From Puffinus mauretanicus (Eukaryota; Chordata; Aves; Procellariiformes; Procellariidae): DNA of 64,000 nucleotides. A program made the position numbers and the translations under genes. Where the stretch lies: assembly GCA_023333565.1 (NCBI GenBank), contig JAJKFH010001094.1:2728001-2792000 (forward strand), written 5' to 3'. The notes under the pieces were generated by a model that was given only the letters and a program-made list of their open reading frames with translations, was not told the origin of the DNA and did not search any database. Position 1 is the stretch's first letter. Each line of letters begins with the position of its first letter. This document shows positions 1 through 13,963 of this stretch, in pieces.

Positions 1-10
1 GATTCTCTTG

Positions 11-459
11 ATCATAGAATCATAGAATCATTAAGGTTAGAAAAGACCTCTAAGATGATCGAGTCCAACCGTCAACCCAACACCACCATGCCCACTAAAC
101 CATGTCCCTAAGCGCCTCATCTACACATCTTCTAAATACTTCCAGGGATGGTGACTCAACCACTTCCCTGGGCAGCCTGTTCCAAGGCCTGACCACTCCT
201 TCACTAAAGAAATTTTTCCTAATGTCCAATCTAAATCTCCCTTGGTGCAACTTGAGGCCATTTCCTCTCCTCCTATCGCTAGTTACTTGGGAGAGGAGAC
301 CAACACCCACCTCGCTACAACCTCCTTTCAGGTAGTTGTAGAGCGCGATGAGGTCTCCCCTGAGCCTCCTCTTCTCCAGGCTAAACAGTCCCAGTTCCCT
401 CAGCCGCTCCTCATAAGACCTGTGCTCTAGGCCCTTCACCAGCTTCGTTGCCCTCCTCT
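11..459 (-). mobile_element. CR1 LINE, 5'-truncated 3' end
   Basis: CR1 is a non-LTR retrotransposon that copies itself by reverse transcription primed at the target site, so most copies keep only the 3' end. Read on the minus strand, positions 439 down to 95 stay open for 114 codons and give the C-terminal tail of CR1 ORF2, including the landmarks [32 protein letters not shown] and [16 protein letters not shown]. The true 3' end is at about position 11, where two copies of the ATTCTATG-type terminal repeat appear in reverse complement (ATCATAGAATCATAGAATC). Similarity stops abruptly near 459, which is the usual 5' truncation. The frame is intact over its whole length, so this is among the younger copies here. 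It lacks the endonuclease and reverse-transcriptase domains and cannot move by itself. Confidence 0.95.
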
Positions 460-3400
460 ATTTTGAAAATGGGAAACCACACCCCTTGCTGATGAAAAGC
501 AAAATCCTTCCGTTGTTTGAAGGCAATCACCAATTTAAAATCCACCTGGTCACATCAAGTCAGAGAAGTTCGTTATTTGCTTCAGATACCAATTAGCATC
601 TGTGCCACAATTGGGAATACATCTCAACATTTCTTGGGATCCCATCCTGTGATAACATTCAGAGTTATTCCAGGCAGATCAGGGCCTCTCAGAATAGAGA
701 GTATCTGTGCAAAAGCTGAGATTTAGCAGCAAACTGAGTAAGTTATAACAATGCTGTAGCATTAGCAACTTGAAGCAAATAAATCATGTTTCTATTGTAG
801 ACATATCACTACAGAGGTTAATCGTAAGAGAGAGAGCTGAGAAAAAAACACATCCTCTCCACCCCAGCCCCTTGGTTTTTTTGAGATTTTTAGCAGACAT
901 AACATATATTTTACGTGTCTTGTTCATGGTTCCTTGTTTTTGTTATGTGCTTTCTCCCACTGATGCGCTATCTAGGTCTGCAGGCTGCTCATGCATGGAG
1001 CCCCCAATTTTTGACACGCTGAGGTTGGTTGCATGCCTAGGTTGCATGCGAGTTAGGGAAGGTCACAGATGAAGTGTTCTGTGTTTCCAGCCGTCTCTTT
1101 GTAAAGTGCCTAAACCAGGTGATTTTATCACTATGTTTACCGTATCTCCTTATATAATCAAGCACCGTTTTCCTAAGGAAAGCCCAAATTAGTTTTCTTT
1201 GAGACAGCTGTTTCTCCATCAAACAAGCCTGATGGTCTAGTATCCAGTTTGTTAGTTGTGTTTTTACTCTATCTACCATCAGATGCACATCTTACTTCCC
1301 ATGCCCCTCTTTCACCCTTCTAAGATCTGTAACCTACTGATGCAGCACCATGGTGGTCCTGGGAGAAGCTTTCTCCAGAAATTTAATAGAATGAAATTAG
1401 AGAGTGGTCTGGAACTGTGGAAGAAGAATTTTTCCCATGGGTAAAGATGCATCGGTATATGCTATGAAGCTACCTCTCTGTGCAAAGTAAGTACTTTTTG
1501 TCAGGAGATTAGCGACTTTAGTCCTTCCCAAAATGCTACCAGTATTTTAGTTGAAAAATGTGGCATAATCAATAGAAAAAAGTAAATGGGTGATCAGTGA
1601 AGATCTGTTTGTTTTACTGCTTACTGCATGGTTGCTAAGGAATGACTTGGAAGATGGGGGCCAGGTTTGTGAAATTAAAGTTCTTTATCCATTACAGATT
1701 TTGTTCCCTGTGTGCATCTGCGTCAGTAGCACATAGTGAAGCTCAAAGTTATTCTAGTCTCCTTCATTACATGTGTGCTGACTGCTACTGAAAAACTTGC
1801 ATGATTTTAAAACACATGCTACACTATAGAATCTCAAAATTAATGCAATTGTTTGGAAAATCTTTATTTTTCTATGAAAAACAACCCCAAACAACCCAAG
1901 CCAAACACCCTGGATTTGTTCCTTTTTATTTGTTTACAAGGATATGGTTGTGAAACATTACTAATAAACTTTTATTAACAATAATAGACGACAGCTGTGG
2001 GTAACATGGACAAAAAGCCTGTTCAAAGATTCATTCCTAGGTTGCATGTCATGTTTAAAACTATAAAGTATAATGACCTTTTCAGAGATCAAAGTCCCTT
2101 CTTTTTTTTCCCCCAAAGAGATGTTTGAGGTTATATGTGAACTGAACACATCGAGTGAAATTTCAGTTTCTACCAGAAGTTAATTAACAGAGAAGTTGAG
2201 AACGATAGTGCCATGGGGGAATAAGGGGGACAAGCCAGGTGGATGGGCAGGTGACCACATACGCTTTTCTTCATACACCACCGAGTAGATTAGTTGGCTA
2301 CCAGTGCATCCTGCCCTTTCCACAGGTCTAAGTAATGAACCTGCCACAGGTGGATTTCATTGTGTGTGTTGTATGGCTGATACACAGCAAGACTTGGCTG
2401 TTAGTCAGCTTGCTGTGCTTCGTCACTCAGAACAGTGCACTCTCTCATGCCCGCACAGAAGCACGGCTAACATGACAGCTTTGATGCTCTTAGTCCTGTG
2501 GAAAGTTTTCTTCTAGGCTGACTCCATTCAGCTAATGTAAGCCTGCCAAAGGATAGCCTCATCATCTGGATGCATATTCCTGTATCTCCATCAGTGTTGT
2601 CACAGGCCTTGATAGTACTCCCTATCTCTAAAGAATCTTTTTTGAAACATGCTGCAGAAGTAGTGTGTGTTCTTCCAAAGGTATGTGCTAGGTACTTTGC
2701 TTTCCTTTAAACTGATGGTTGTTCAGAAAGTTGTTGAAGAACTGATTGGCCTCCCATTGTCCTCAAACCTGTCTTGATGTTCCTTAAGTATACAGCAGCA
2801 AACTGATCTGTGAAGGAGAGAAGACCTTGTTTGGAATGGGCTACCGGGGCACTGCCACAAATATGGAAAAGCATATTCTATTTGGCTACCTTTGGCCTGG
2901 TGTCCTGTCTGGAGAGGGCAGGCAGTCTTGCAGCTCAAACTTGTAGGCAAAGCTTGCAGGTTGTTTTGTCCTCCACTGTACCATAAAACAAAATGAGTAG
3001 CATAGACCATGTAACGCAATGTTGCCTACCACTACTTGCTGTTGTAAAAATCAGATGCAATTCTTCCAGGCTTTTCTCTGCTGTGTGAAGGACCATGGAT
3101 TCTGTTATGGATTGTTTTAACCATAAGGTTCCAAATCCCAGATAAACTAATTTTATCAAAGTCTTCTGAGAAATAAGTAAAAACTATGATGAAAGCAAAA
3201 TATTTTTTCTCAGAGTTTTTCCTGAATGAAATTTTGTATAAACCATTTCACGTTTTCTGGGGAGATCTCTATGGTCTTTGCAGAACTTCCTTTTCTACAA
3301 AATCCAAAATTGGTTGAGTACAAGCTATGACTAAAGGAAGATCCTTCTTGTCAAGTTTTATCAACCTGGTGAGGTAAAATTTCCCTCACTGCTGTCTTTC

Positions 3401-6400
3401 GTGAATGTTACAGCATCACTGATTTTGTCTGTAACTGGAAGCTCATCCTAAATGAAGATAGGTTTCTCGAGGAATGTATTCAAACCCCACACTGTTGACA
3501 GCTGTGCTGACACTGAGCAGATGTTGAAAAGGCTAGTTCCAGTGCTGACTTGTACTTTCACAGACTTTGGTGAGTATTTTTACCGTCTATGCTCTTAGGC
3601 AGCATTGTCCTGTCCTACAATGGTCCATAAACAGCCTTTAGCTGAGCAGAGAGCCAGCACAGGTGGGGTTCATCATCAAAAGTACCTAGTATTTCACCAC
3701 CTGTCTTTCATTCAGCATCATTTGGACTTCCTGGCAAACCTTTCTGTAAGCCAGCTTCCCAGCAATTAATTCTCAGGTTACTCAATACAATGTCAATGTA
3801 ATAAACTTCCAGTTTCTGTTTGTGCTGAAGTTGAGTGGTCCCCTGATTGCCACCATTCCTGTCCCGGTATTGCTGTGTATACTGAGTCACTGGTTTGCTT
3901 ACAAGTGCTGTAGAGCATCACAGGGAGTTTGCCCTTTCTCTGCTTAGGCTGGCATCATCAAGTGTTTCAGCAGTGTTATCTTAGCAGCCAGGTTTGGAGG
4001 GCTACAGCTCAGAATGAGGGAAGGAGCTATTTTGGGTGGTATTACTCCATTGCAGACACAGAGACTGTGGATAAGCACATATATTAATAAGGGTTGAATT
4101 TTGGAAGACACCAGATACTGCAGTGATGAGTGCCATACAAGTACCTAGATAAACTATTTTCTGGGAGGCTGCCAATATAACATCAAATGAAGTATGAAGT
4201 TAACACCTTGTGTCGCATGGTGGCCATGAACATTTCACCCTGAAGAGAAGAAATTGGTAATACTGTGCTACCAGCAACTTAAGTTTTACTATAGCTTAAT
4301 GGAAAACCAAGTCCCCATAATGATGGTGTCTGGCTACCAGAAAAGTGATGAGATGGCATTTAACAGAATGAGGTTAAGAGAGGAGTCACTAACGAGTATA
4401 GGTTCATCAGTAAATAGAGAGAGCAGCACGCATATAGATACAGCAATACGTTGTCTGTACAGAAGCATCTTCCCATCAATAGCAGTCTTTGCCATTGGGT
4501 TTGGATCAGACTAATAAAGCACTGCAGTGCATATATAAGCAAACAGATGGGTACATAAGTTAAGTTTTCAGAATCATAGAAGTAATTAAGCTAACCAGTA
4601 TATCTTTGGTACAGAGATAAAATGACAATGCAGTACCCTTATCTCTGCTTTTGGTCATAATATTGTGCATATATATTTGTAATTCCTTTCTCTGCCTCTC
4701 TCTCTCTTTCCCTCTCTTTGGTAACATTGTCCAGATCTTCTTTCCTGCCTGTGGGGCCTCACATTAGGGTATCATATTTTTCCCTATCTGGTGGCCTGCT
4801 GTTTGTCCGTTCCTCTATCACTTGAGTGTTTCTATTTTGGTGCCAACTTATAACATCCCAGACTTCAGATTAAGGGTTTCTAACAGAGACATTGTGCCAT
4901 GGACCTGCTTCCTTCCCGCTGGTGATCATAAAAACCACCCCTTTTGTTCACACAAGGCCCCTGTGACAGCTGTAGGGATTGTTACATGGAAACTCACACA
5001 AGGAAGCTATTTTAGTGGGTTTCAATGGCTGCATTTAGTGTAATAAACCATTTATTCCTCACCTCATGTTCTCATTTCTCCCTGTTTCTCATGGCTGAAG
5101 ATAAGCAGGGCTTAAACCATAAGACCAGTCAGTGCTCTGAGGGCACCATAAAATGGTCCACAAACGAGCATGTGACATTTCTTTGAAGTGCTGCAGAAGC
5201 TAAGTAAAGGTATGGTGAGCATTGATTCGTAGGCCTAAGAGCGTGTTGCAATATACACCACATGAAGGGTTTCCTACTGATGGAGATATGTGTTCCAAAA
5301 GGAAAACAGGAGGTGATGAGGAGGCAGGATGTGGACAAGTAACTTCAAAGACAATAAAAAGTTAATGTTGCCAGGTGACAATAGACTTACCTTTAGCATT
5401 GTATGTTATAAAAATCAAACTTCAAACAAAATGGAAGCATGAAGGCAATATAACCTATGAAATGAACAGGAGCAAAAGAAATTCTATTCAGAATTCTCTG
5501 TATGCACCTATATAACCTTTTACTTAGTGGCTTGGATATTACTGTAATTTTGTTAATGTAGGGAACGAGTGAGGGCAAGAAGGGTGCAAAATTGACAGAG
5601 CAGGGTCAGATAGTGTTGTCATATTTATATTTTTGTGCTATTCCATGCATCTACTGTGATTCTGTTAAAAAGAGTGTCTCTCTATTGTGCAGGCATGTTG
5701 GGAAGTTGAATTGTCCCTTGGGGCACTGCCTTTACCTTTGACATGAACGTGATCACCCAGGGATTAAGGGAAGCCTGCAGGGTTCAAGCTCTGTTGCAGA
5801 GGGAAGGAGGTGGGGGTTCTACCTCTAAAATAAAGGTTGTGCTGGAGCAGATGCAGACCCACCCGCTCAGTGCCAGCAGGGACCTATTCTTTTAGTCTGA
5901 GACATGCTATGAGCTGGTGATGTGCCCTAGACCCTCCACATTTGCAAGAAGAGAGGAAATGCTGACATGATGGAATATCGTTTTCAGGCATTAGCCATTT
6001 AGTTCTGGCAGGCCTGCTGATTGGGAGAAAAATCCATCCGGATTTTCTTGCCTTTTGCCTTGAGGCTGCATTTATCTTGTCTTTGGCAGCAGCGTCCACA
6101 CTCACATGCAAGTTCTCCAGCTAAGCGGTGCATGCTAATTGTATTCACACTGCTGAAGCTTCGAGGTCCCTGTGGAGTTACAGCAGTCACATCTATATTG
6201 CCCACAGGTGAAGTATCTGAGCATGCACAGGATCCTCCTCTGTGCTCGAGTTCCCTTGTCATGGGAGGATTTTATTTAACACAACTTACATGCAAAAAAG
6301 TTTAAATTTTGTTTAAAGAAAACTAGAATTAAAACTCCAGTTTTTCCAGTCTCTTGTCTGTGTGCTGCCTCCATATTTTGGTCAATGGCAAAATGAGAGG

Positions 6401-6470
6401 GGAAAAAAGGTAAGGAAGAGTAAAGGAATGTTAGAGATTGATGAGGAAGAAAGGCAGTCAATGAAGGCAA
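460..6470. other. Gene-free AT-rich sequence
   Basis: I see no gene here. Open frames are all under about 100 codons, occur on both strands, and show no recognisable domain. Local features are minor: a 10-bp direct repeat (GGTTGCATGC at 1027 and 1040) and a CT-rich run at 4685-4719. Stretches around 5750-6260 are slightly richer in G and C but carry no convincing coding frame. Confidence 0.6.
4685..4719. repeat. CT-rich simple repeat
   Basis: Nearly pure pyrimidine run with a CTCTCTCTCTCT core; only one purine (a G at 4694) interrupts it. This is a microsatellite-like low-complexity tract. Confidence 0.75.
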
Positions 6471-9400
6471 CCCTCCCCCCCCGCGCCATGAGAACATGAA
6501 AAATACCCATTTTTTTTCTGCAAAATATAAAAAATAAATATTAATATGACATTTTTACACACACAAAAAAAGGAGAACTCTTTATTACGAGCTTTATGTT
6601 GGAATTCTGTTACATACTATTTCTTTGTTTCAGACTACTGAAGTGAATTTATATATTTTATTTGGCAGGATAGTTTCATAGGTTTTTCCAGCTTTAAGCT
6701 ACAGTGGTTTTGATCTTACTGTGTCACTTTGTAAAGCTTTGTCATTTAATCTCTGCCATTGTATTCCTCAGAAGCAGTTCTGTTAAAGTGAATATATGAC
6801 ATGATAACCAAGAAATCACTGTTCTAAGTGTTTTATTAAAAAAAGAAAGAAACAAACTCCAAATCATAAAAGCCCTTTGATTGACAAATCCCACTTAGTA
6901 GTGTATTTTAAATCAATTATTAATTGAAATCCAGATAGCAAAAATATTAGAGACAGCTCCAAGATGTGAAATTCAGCTCTGTGTCTCATACTGAAATATT
7001 TTCTTCAGAAGAATAATGTCTTTTTGTCTGGCTATGAACCATCTAAGATTTATGATGCCCTTAGTTTTTAATTTCTGTGTTTTTATGTGTTTAGATTTTG
7101 TAAATAATGATGTAGTAGGTAACTATAACATTGTCCCCTAGCAACTCTAACAAGTTTTTGAAACAAAACATTTCAGTTTTGTGACATATATCCAATTCAC
7201 CTGAATTCTCTTGAGTAATTTGGGATAAATATGACACATATATATTCAGATACGGATTGTCTGTTGTGGTACTACAAAGAAATATTCAAATACATATAGA
7301 AATACCATTAAACGGGTGACTCAGTTGTCCTAAGCAATACATTCAGGCTTTATAGGATGCAAAGAATTGTAAGGCATTTTACTAGGTAACATTTAGCAAC
7401 TGCAATATGTAGTTTAACTGTCATTACAGTATGTGCCTGTAGCTTATCTGAATTGTTCATAATTACACTGTTTTACATTGGTGACTGTACTCAGGCATCT
7501 ACACGGTATCTCTCTCTCTGTCTGTCTAGCAGGAGACCTGGTCACCCCCCCATCTATGCATGAGTTAAGTGAGCATGAAAAGCTTACAGATACTTCAGAT
7601 TATCATTTTGGCCAGTGCTGCCATAGTTCTGGGGTCCAAGGTGAGAATGCAAGAAAAGAAGGAAAAAAAATGCTTCACAGTCCTTCGGGGAAGATACTCA
7701 CTTTACGCTGTTCAGGGAACCAAGGCCTGCCCTAACAAGGCAGCCAGAATTTATCCTAGTGGAAATGGAATAAATCCAATGGAGTCATCTCTATGCTCCA
7801 CACTTTCCTCACCCAGGCGTGTAGGAGTTGTGTCTGGGCAGACTGGGTACAGTTTCATTCTGTTCCAGAATTAGGAGAGCAGATGGGTGACTTAGAGTCA
7901 TATTTCCCTCCCATCTCTGATCCTGTGCTGAATCCAGATCAACATCTCTGTTTTCCATCTCATCACCCTCATTCCCTTCTTCTAGCCAGGCTAATTCTTT
8001 TCTCTCCTTCCCAGCCTCCTCAGGGAGATGTTGTCTTTATTTCAACAAGAGACTGTTACCAAAAGTTTCCTCCTATTGTGATAAAGGATGAGTGTTGGTC
8101 CAAAGTTAGAAGGAGGTATGGAGTATCTTTCTTCCCTTCCCCTCCATCATATTCAAGGAGAATGGAAGTAAGCTTGTGCTAAAAGCAGAATTTACTTGTT
8201 TGTAATCTATTTTAAAGGGTGGCGAGGAATCTTGTACCCCAGGGATGACTTAATATTATCGTAACAGGGGAGAGATGTTCATTGGAGCAGGGAATTCTGC
8301 CTTCAGTGTGCCTGCATTATTTTCTTTTTAGGAGTCCCCTCTCAAAATTGTTGCTGCTGTTGCTTTTCTGAACTCCTTTGAAGTGTGGGCAGGTTTCTGG
8401 CTCTAACGGCTTTGTTTCCAGATTATTCTTCATGAGGAACCCAGTAATATTTCTGTGTTTGTGTGGTTTTTTTTGTCTATTTCCACCTTTTCACAACACA
8501 TTTTTCACCTTTTTGATGCTAAAGTGCTATGGGGAGAGCTGGGGTTGTTTTATTCTTGGCTGTAGCTCTTTATTCCATAAAGCATATAGAAAACCTAAGG
8601 AAAGAAATGGAAATAGAGAGTCTACTAGTTATCTATGCTTTATCCATGGATACTGTTCCTTTCATGTTCCTGTTGAGTGCTTCTTTTTGTCTACGTTTGC
8701 CTGGGTCATTTTTAAAAAATATAAATCACTCTTGTTACTATGCTGTCTGATCTCCCATCAAATCTATTTAAATCAGGTGCACTACAGGGCAACTCTTTAC
8801 TTGGAAGGGCTCTAGAAATTAAATCTGTTAAGATCTAGGTTAAATTTAATATCAAAGTTATGACTAAACAATTTAGCAAGCAATCAAAAGTTACAGTGAG
8901 ACTCCTCACAGGCACTCCAGCATTCACTAACTTCTTTTGCATGCAAAGTAATCTGTGCGATGTTACAAGTACTATATAAACGCAACTCCAATTGAAGGAT
9001 AATGCATTGCACAAGAGTGTGTACTTCCATCAAAACTGACTTTTACAGCCTTAAGCCTGGTCCTTTAAGTTAAGTGAGATTATGCTATCTGTGATATTGA
9101 TGCTGTTGTTTTCCTCTGGATGCTAAGTAGTATCTCCTACCCCTTAGATTTCATTCCTCTGTCAACCTCACTATGTGATAGTTTATTGTTTCTGAGACCT
9201 GTTGTGTCTAACATACTTTGATGCATGAGTGCTACCCTGAACGTCCCTTTTAGGGACACTCATGTCAAGGGTGTATCAAACATGCCTTGTGTCACAGGGG
9301 GACGCCAGCGCTGTATGAAGTAGAGCCAAGAGAGTGTAGAAAGGGTCCCACTGACAGAAGTCAGGGCTCTTTCCCCAGCCCCCAACCCTACTTATTTAGT

Positions 9401-12340
9401 CTAGCAGAATATAAGAGCATATGCACAGACAAACTGGCGTCCCATTACATTCCTCCAGGGTAAATAATTTATCAGGACTGATGCTGATTAAGTATAAATG
9501 CGGAGAGTGTCAGGAGTCCAGGTGACACAGTGGTGTGTGCTGGCTTTTGCCTCCAAGGAGCGCAGGTCACATTTCACCCTTCACATCCTCTTTTGGGGAA
9601 TGTTTGTGGTGCTTGTGTGCTTTTTTGTTTTGTTTTGTTTTGTTTTGGAACAGAGCTCTCTTAGAAGAAAACAAAATGTATTCGTTCAGGCTACAGTGTC
9701 ATAGCACACATTTAGTCCTAGAGCATGTATTCATTAGGAGATAATTACCTTTGGCTGGATCTTCAAACCACTGATTTTACCCAAGCCTCTATATAAATCT
9801 TGCTGTTTCAGTCCTCCCTCCTGAATCCATTTTATTCCTGAATTTATATCTGTCTGTTTTAAAAATGTTCCATTTCATTTCTGCCTTAAGTCCACAGGCT
9901 TTAAGCAAGTTAAAGGTTGTGCACATGAAACTTTTGTCAGATGGCAATCCTCACTGCACTGTATAGGTGTAATACAGGCACCGAGGCAGGCCTTGGGGCT
10001 CCAGTAGCTCTCAGGACATCCACAAGCCAGATTTTGTAACACCTGAGGTCCTGATGTGGATATAGTCAAAGTATCCAGGCCACTTTTCAAAATGGATCGC
10101 AGCCGAATGATTCGTTTGGCTCTTGCACTAATGAGATGGGAAATGCCAACTGCTCTTTAAAATTCTAGGCCTAAAACACTGCACATTGATACAGAGTGTG
10201 CCTGAGTTCTGCTGATAGCAGCCACTTAGAAGATCTTTGTCAAAAATGCAGTTTAATTAGATCAAAGGTGTATCCCCTACAGAGAGGGCAAAAAGGTCAG
10301 GACGGGAATTGGAGGAGTGCTGTCCTCTACGGAGAGCACAAACTTCAGCAGAAGCTTGAGCTGCTAGTGGGTGTCCAGAGAGATGAGAGTTTTGACTACA
10401 TGTGAATCAGCAGGGACAGCAGCTGGAATGCACAGCTGGGGAAAGCGATGGGAAGGAGGCTACACCTCTTTTTAGAGCTCTGCTGACCAAGGAGCTTTAA
10501 CCTAGTGCTGCCAGGCTCGCTTTTGACACGCCCCATGATGTGGCTTGGGTCATCCTTAAGTCAGTCCTGCTGTGGGCAGGAAGGACAGTGCCTCTAATGA
10601 TATACAGGGACTTCGGATGGAGGGATGAACACTGTGATTTTTAATAGGTGATATTTGCTAGATGGTGTGCCAAAAAATACGTAAATCTCAGAGATTCTGG
10701 CCCTTTTTAAAAGCAAGAAAACTAACTGGAAAAAACATGTGAGATCTAGTATGGAACAACTGTTAGGGCCATCAAAGAATTCCCCATCACAACATTTTTG
10801 TGTCCACCAAAAAATGACTACCTGGGCTCTCAGCTGTAAATTGCAACCCCAAATCAGATATCAAAAACAGCTCAGCATTTTCTTACAGAAAAAGAAAGAC
10901 ACCCCATCCCTTATACTCACAGTCCATGCATGCTCAAAGTACATGCCTCCTGGAGTCCAAGACACTGATCTTTTGAGATACCTTCCTCCATTTCCCATAT
11001 AGCTCCATAGAAGTGCATTAGCAAGAAATCCAGTGGAATGTGCAGAAGTAACTTTCAGACTCACGGAAGAGAAGACAATCAGTTGTCTTCTGGCATGGAA
11101 TATTCAGAGTAAGGCAAAACAAAGTCTTGAAACTAACCGAAAGTCTACCGATTGTAAGAAAAAAAAGAGAAAAATCTTGTTAGCTAACTAATATAAGACT
11201 AGTCATTATGGAATAGAAATACGTGATGCTTGCACTGGACTGATTGGATTGACTAATATTTTTAATCAGGCTGTTATCTGTACTGTTCCATTTTTTTGTT
11301 GTGTTAAATTGTGTTCACAGCTATGTTAGGGACAGTATTCCAATGCACTCAATAGATGGGGAAAGACATAAAAGCTTCCCAAAGGATTATTCTTTAAATA
11401 GATGTAGAAATGAGCTTAAGACCACAAAAATTTGTTGGAGCTAGTCTTGACTTTTCCCAAATATTAGGCATATTCGTATCTAAAGTCCTGATCCTTCTCT
11501 GTTTGGAAGAATTGACTCTGAAAAAAACAAAAATCATCTGAGAGGTTTAAAATTTTCAAAATGTGTTGATGAAAACGTTTTTGGTTTTCTAGTTTTGTTT
11601 CAATTTAACTTTTCAACTCAAGTATAATTTCACTTAGGTTTCTTTAAATCTGAATGCCAAAACAGTATTTTATATAAACAGCAACATTTTTGTTTGAAAT
11701 TCGTGCAGTAAGCATTTTTTTTTTGTCTGAACATTTTTTCCCCATGAAAAGTGTTGGTGCCATGCAAACTGTTTTTTCTTTTTGCTGGACAATCTTACAA
11801 TGCTAGTAATTTTGTCCAGTCTCTGAATTACACAGCTGCTGGGCTTTACTGTCAGTTCCCCTAATTCAGGTTTTCTTGCTTCGTGAGATTTGATTAATCA
11901 ACATCATTATTTTAAGTTTAGTGTGAAATGTCTGTTAAGTCTGGCAAGCGTTGTAGCCTAAGTGAAGGGTAAGGCTATCTAAAACTTAGGATAGAAGACC
12001 GTAAGAAATAACATCTCCATGAAGGAAAAAATAGACTCAGAACTTGCTTCTGAAATATTTCTTCATTTTTGTGTTTATATATAGCAGTCATGTTCATCAC
12101 AGACAATTTAGAGGATGGGGAGAATACTGGCTCCGCTGTACATGTCTCCTTGACAAGGTGAATAAGAGAGTGTCATTTCAAGCTAGTTGTGAAGAGAGTG
12201 CGGAGCCCTCTTGGAATTGGTACAAGGAAAGTCTGCATGCTGCACAGGAGTCAGTCTTCTTTGGAAACCTTTTATTAGTACCAAGCAATAAACTAACTAG
12301 TGTGTGTTCAACATCATGAGCTACAGCTTGAGTGTTCCTC
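6471..12340. other. Gene-free AT-rich sequence
   Basis: I see no supportable gene. The longest open frame is 145 codons at 8378-8815 on the plus strand. Its translation is rich in Phe, Cys and Leu because the DNA is T-rich, and it has no domain, so I treat it as chance. A C8 run at 6475-6482 and the TTTTG repeat at 9622-9647 are the only notable simple sequences. Confidence 0.6.
9622..9647. repeat. (TTTTG)n microsatellite
   Basis: About four to five tandem units of TTTTG directly after a T-rich start. The unit is clear by eye and lies in unique sequence. Confidence 0.85.
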
Positions 12341-12348
12341 CCCCTACT

Positions 12349-12561
12349 CGGAGACGTGCCAGTAGGAGTTACAATTTTAAGCAGTAGACGGCCGTGGAGC
12401 CGTTCGGGCCTGATCCTACAAGGTCTGCTGTCGAACGTGGCCTGTTACTCATCTCACGTAATGTACAGTGTAAGTCAGTTTGGGTTGATGCAGCCAACTT
12501 ACCCGATCTACCCTTTCTGTGGGTGGTAGAAGTGAGCAGCGAGCACCTTGCCAATGAGACG
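12349..12561. other. Small CpG-rich patch
   Basis: Twelve CpG dinucleotides fall in 213 bp (first at 12349, last at 12560), in a window where CpG is otherwise scarce. By hand count this gives an observed/expected ratio of roughly 0.8. Both strands are open over most of the patch, and a 116-codon plus-strand frame (12394-12744) starts inside it, but the protein has no recognisable domain. It could be a short regulatory CpG patch, a recently inserted or unmethylated segment, or a decayed exon. The GGGCCTGATCCT motif at 12406 also resembles the end of an old palindromic repeat. I infer nothing about function. Confidence 0.45.
12404..12435. repeat. Possible end of ancient palindromic repeat
   Basis: The motif GGGCCTGATCCTACAAGGT resembles the terminal arm of old palindromic repeats that I recall from turtle, crocodile and bird genomes. 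Only about 25-30 bases look similar and no matching opposite arm is visible, so the call is weak. Confidence 0.2.
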
Positions 12562-12867
12562 CAGCAACCTTCCTGTGTTTCTGAGCATATAGCTATAGCT
12601 TGTAGCTGGTTAAATCAGCCTCTGTCAGTAGTCACCCAATGGTGGTATATGCCACTGGCATTCTCTCAGAAGTCAATTCAGAGGCCTGCTCCTTGTGGAG
12701 GACTTGTGATGCAAAACCAGAACTGTGTTGAATTCAGAATTTGAGTGGATTTGGAATGTTTTGGGGGAAAAAAAATACAGAAAACCATGACTCATTCAAA
12801 GACAGCCATGAAATACTGCAGTGCCAGAATCATAAACTGTTGTCCGTGAATGTATCGCCCATCTATT

Positions 12868-12919
12868 AGAGACAGACTTCTGCCAACAGCTCTGCCAATA
12901 AGAGACAGACTTTTGCCAA
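12868..12919 (+). repeat. 33-bp tandem duplication, about 1.6 copies
   Basis: AGAGACAGACTTCTGCCAA at 12868-12886 recurs at 12901-12919 with one change (18 of 19 identical), giving a period of 33 bp. It looks like a simple slippage duplication. Confidence 0.8.
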
Positions 12920-13940
12920 TAATTTTTTAAGGTGGAACATGCTGGTATTTATCGCAAAACTAAAGTTTGCCAGTGGAAAGACATCATGGCATTGTTTCAG
13001 GTTATTTCCTCCTCCTTTCTCAGCAGCTCTAGATACTGTGCTGTGGAGCAGCAGCCCTCTTGAATATGCTTTGTGGACCTTAGGAGCAATAAAGAAAACG
13101 CCGGCAACAGATTTTTCCAAAGTTTCCCAGAGGTCAGCACTGAAACGGGACCACCAGCAAAAAGGCAGCATAAAAAATAAAGCCATGCTTCAGAAAATGG
13201 TGTGTCTTGACATCCCTCATACAGGATGTTCTACCCAGAAAAATAATCTTAGCACTTAGCTGTCCCCTCTACTGCCTGACAAGCAGTAGATTCATAGAAC
13301 CAGACCTCTAGCTGAATCACCCTAGTTGCAAGCAACAACCTGTATTTTGTTGAAGTGGGTACAAAATATTAGCAGTTAAGGACTGAATGGGATAGATTGT
13401 TTTAAGCAGTGTTATGTATGCTCACACAGAAGAAGGAAAAAAACACATCCTCTTCCAATCTGTGATAGTCTGTATGAGGCATGCTGGGGAATGAAGACTG
13501 TGATCATTTAGGGCAGCTTAAAATCAACCATATTTTCATAGTGCTTGTGTAGGTTATCATAGTCTCTTAGAAAATATGGTAATGCTGAGAATAACAAGTG
13601 ATAACTGTAGGAGGGACAAAAAAGCAAGTCTGAGAGCTGATGTAAGGATTCCCAGCTTCTTAACTTTACGGATGACATAATTGCTGTCACCACAATCCAT
13701 CGATGCAAAGAGGCTGGAAGCAAGCTGGCAGAAATACAAATTTTTCAGTGACTTGACTGGTGGAGTCATTTATTTAACTGTCCTTTTGAGCAATGTTAGG
13801 ACTCATATAGGCTCCCCATAGAGCACATACTGTATATCCTCCCTATAAAATATGATGAAGCGCAGATCTTTTTGAGCACATTAGCAACCAGATCCAAAAC
13901 AAGAGGGCTATAATTTTACAGTTACTGTGCACGATCCATT

Positions 13941-13963
13941 CCCCGCCACCCCCCCCAGCCCTT
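13941..13963. repeat. C-rich tract
   Basis: CCCCGCCACCCCCCCCAGCCC. The minus strand is correspondingly G-rich and could fit a loose four-run G-quadruplex pattern. This is low-complexity sequence with no coding context. Confidence 0.5.

Noticed and set aside
4570..4600. AGAATCATAGAAGTAATTAAG resembling a CR1 terminal repeat
   Set aside because: Only one short AATCATAGAA match, with no CR1 sequence after it.
5780..5795. GGTTCAAGCTC resembling a tRNA B box
   Set aside because: No A box at the right distance and no cloverleaf could be drawn.
8378..8815. 145-codon plus-strand open frame rich in Phe, Leu and Cys
   Set aside because: Composition reflects T-rich DNA. A membrane-protein look from poly-T codons is not evidence of a gene.
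13291..13345. ATTCATAGAACCAGACCTC resembling a CR1 3' end
   Set aside because: Similarity covers under 20 bases and the following sequence does not continue as CR1.
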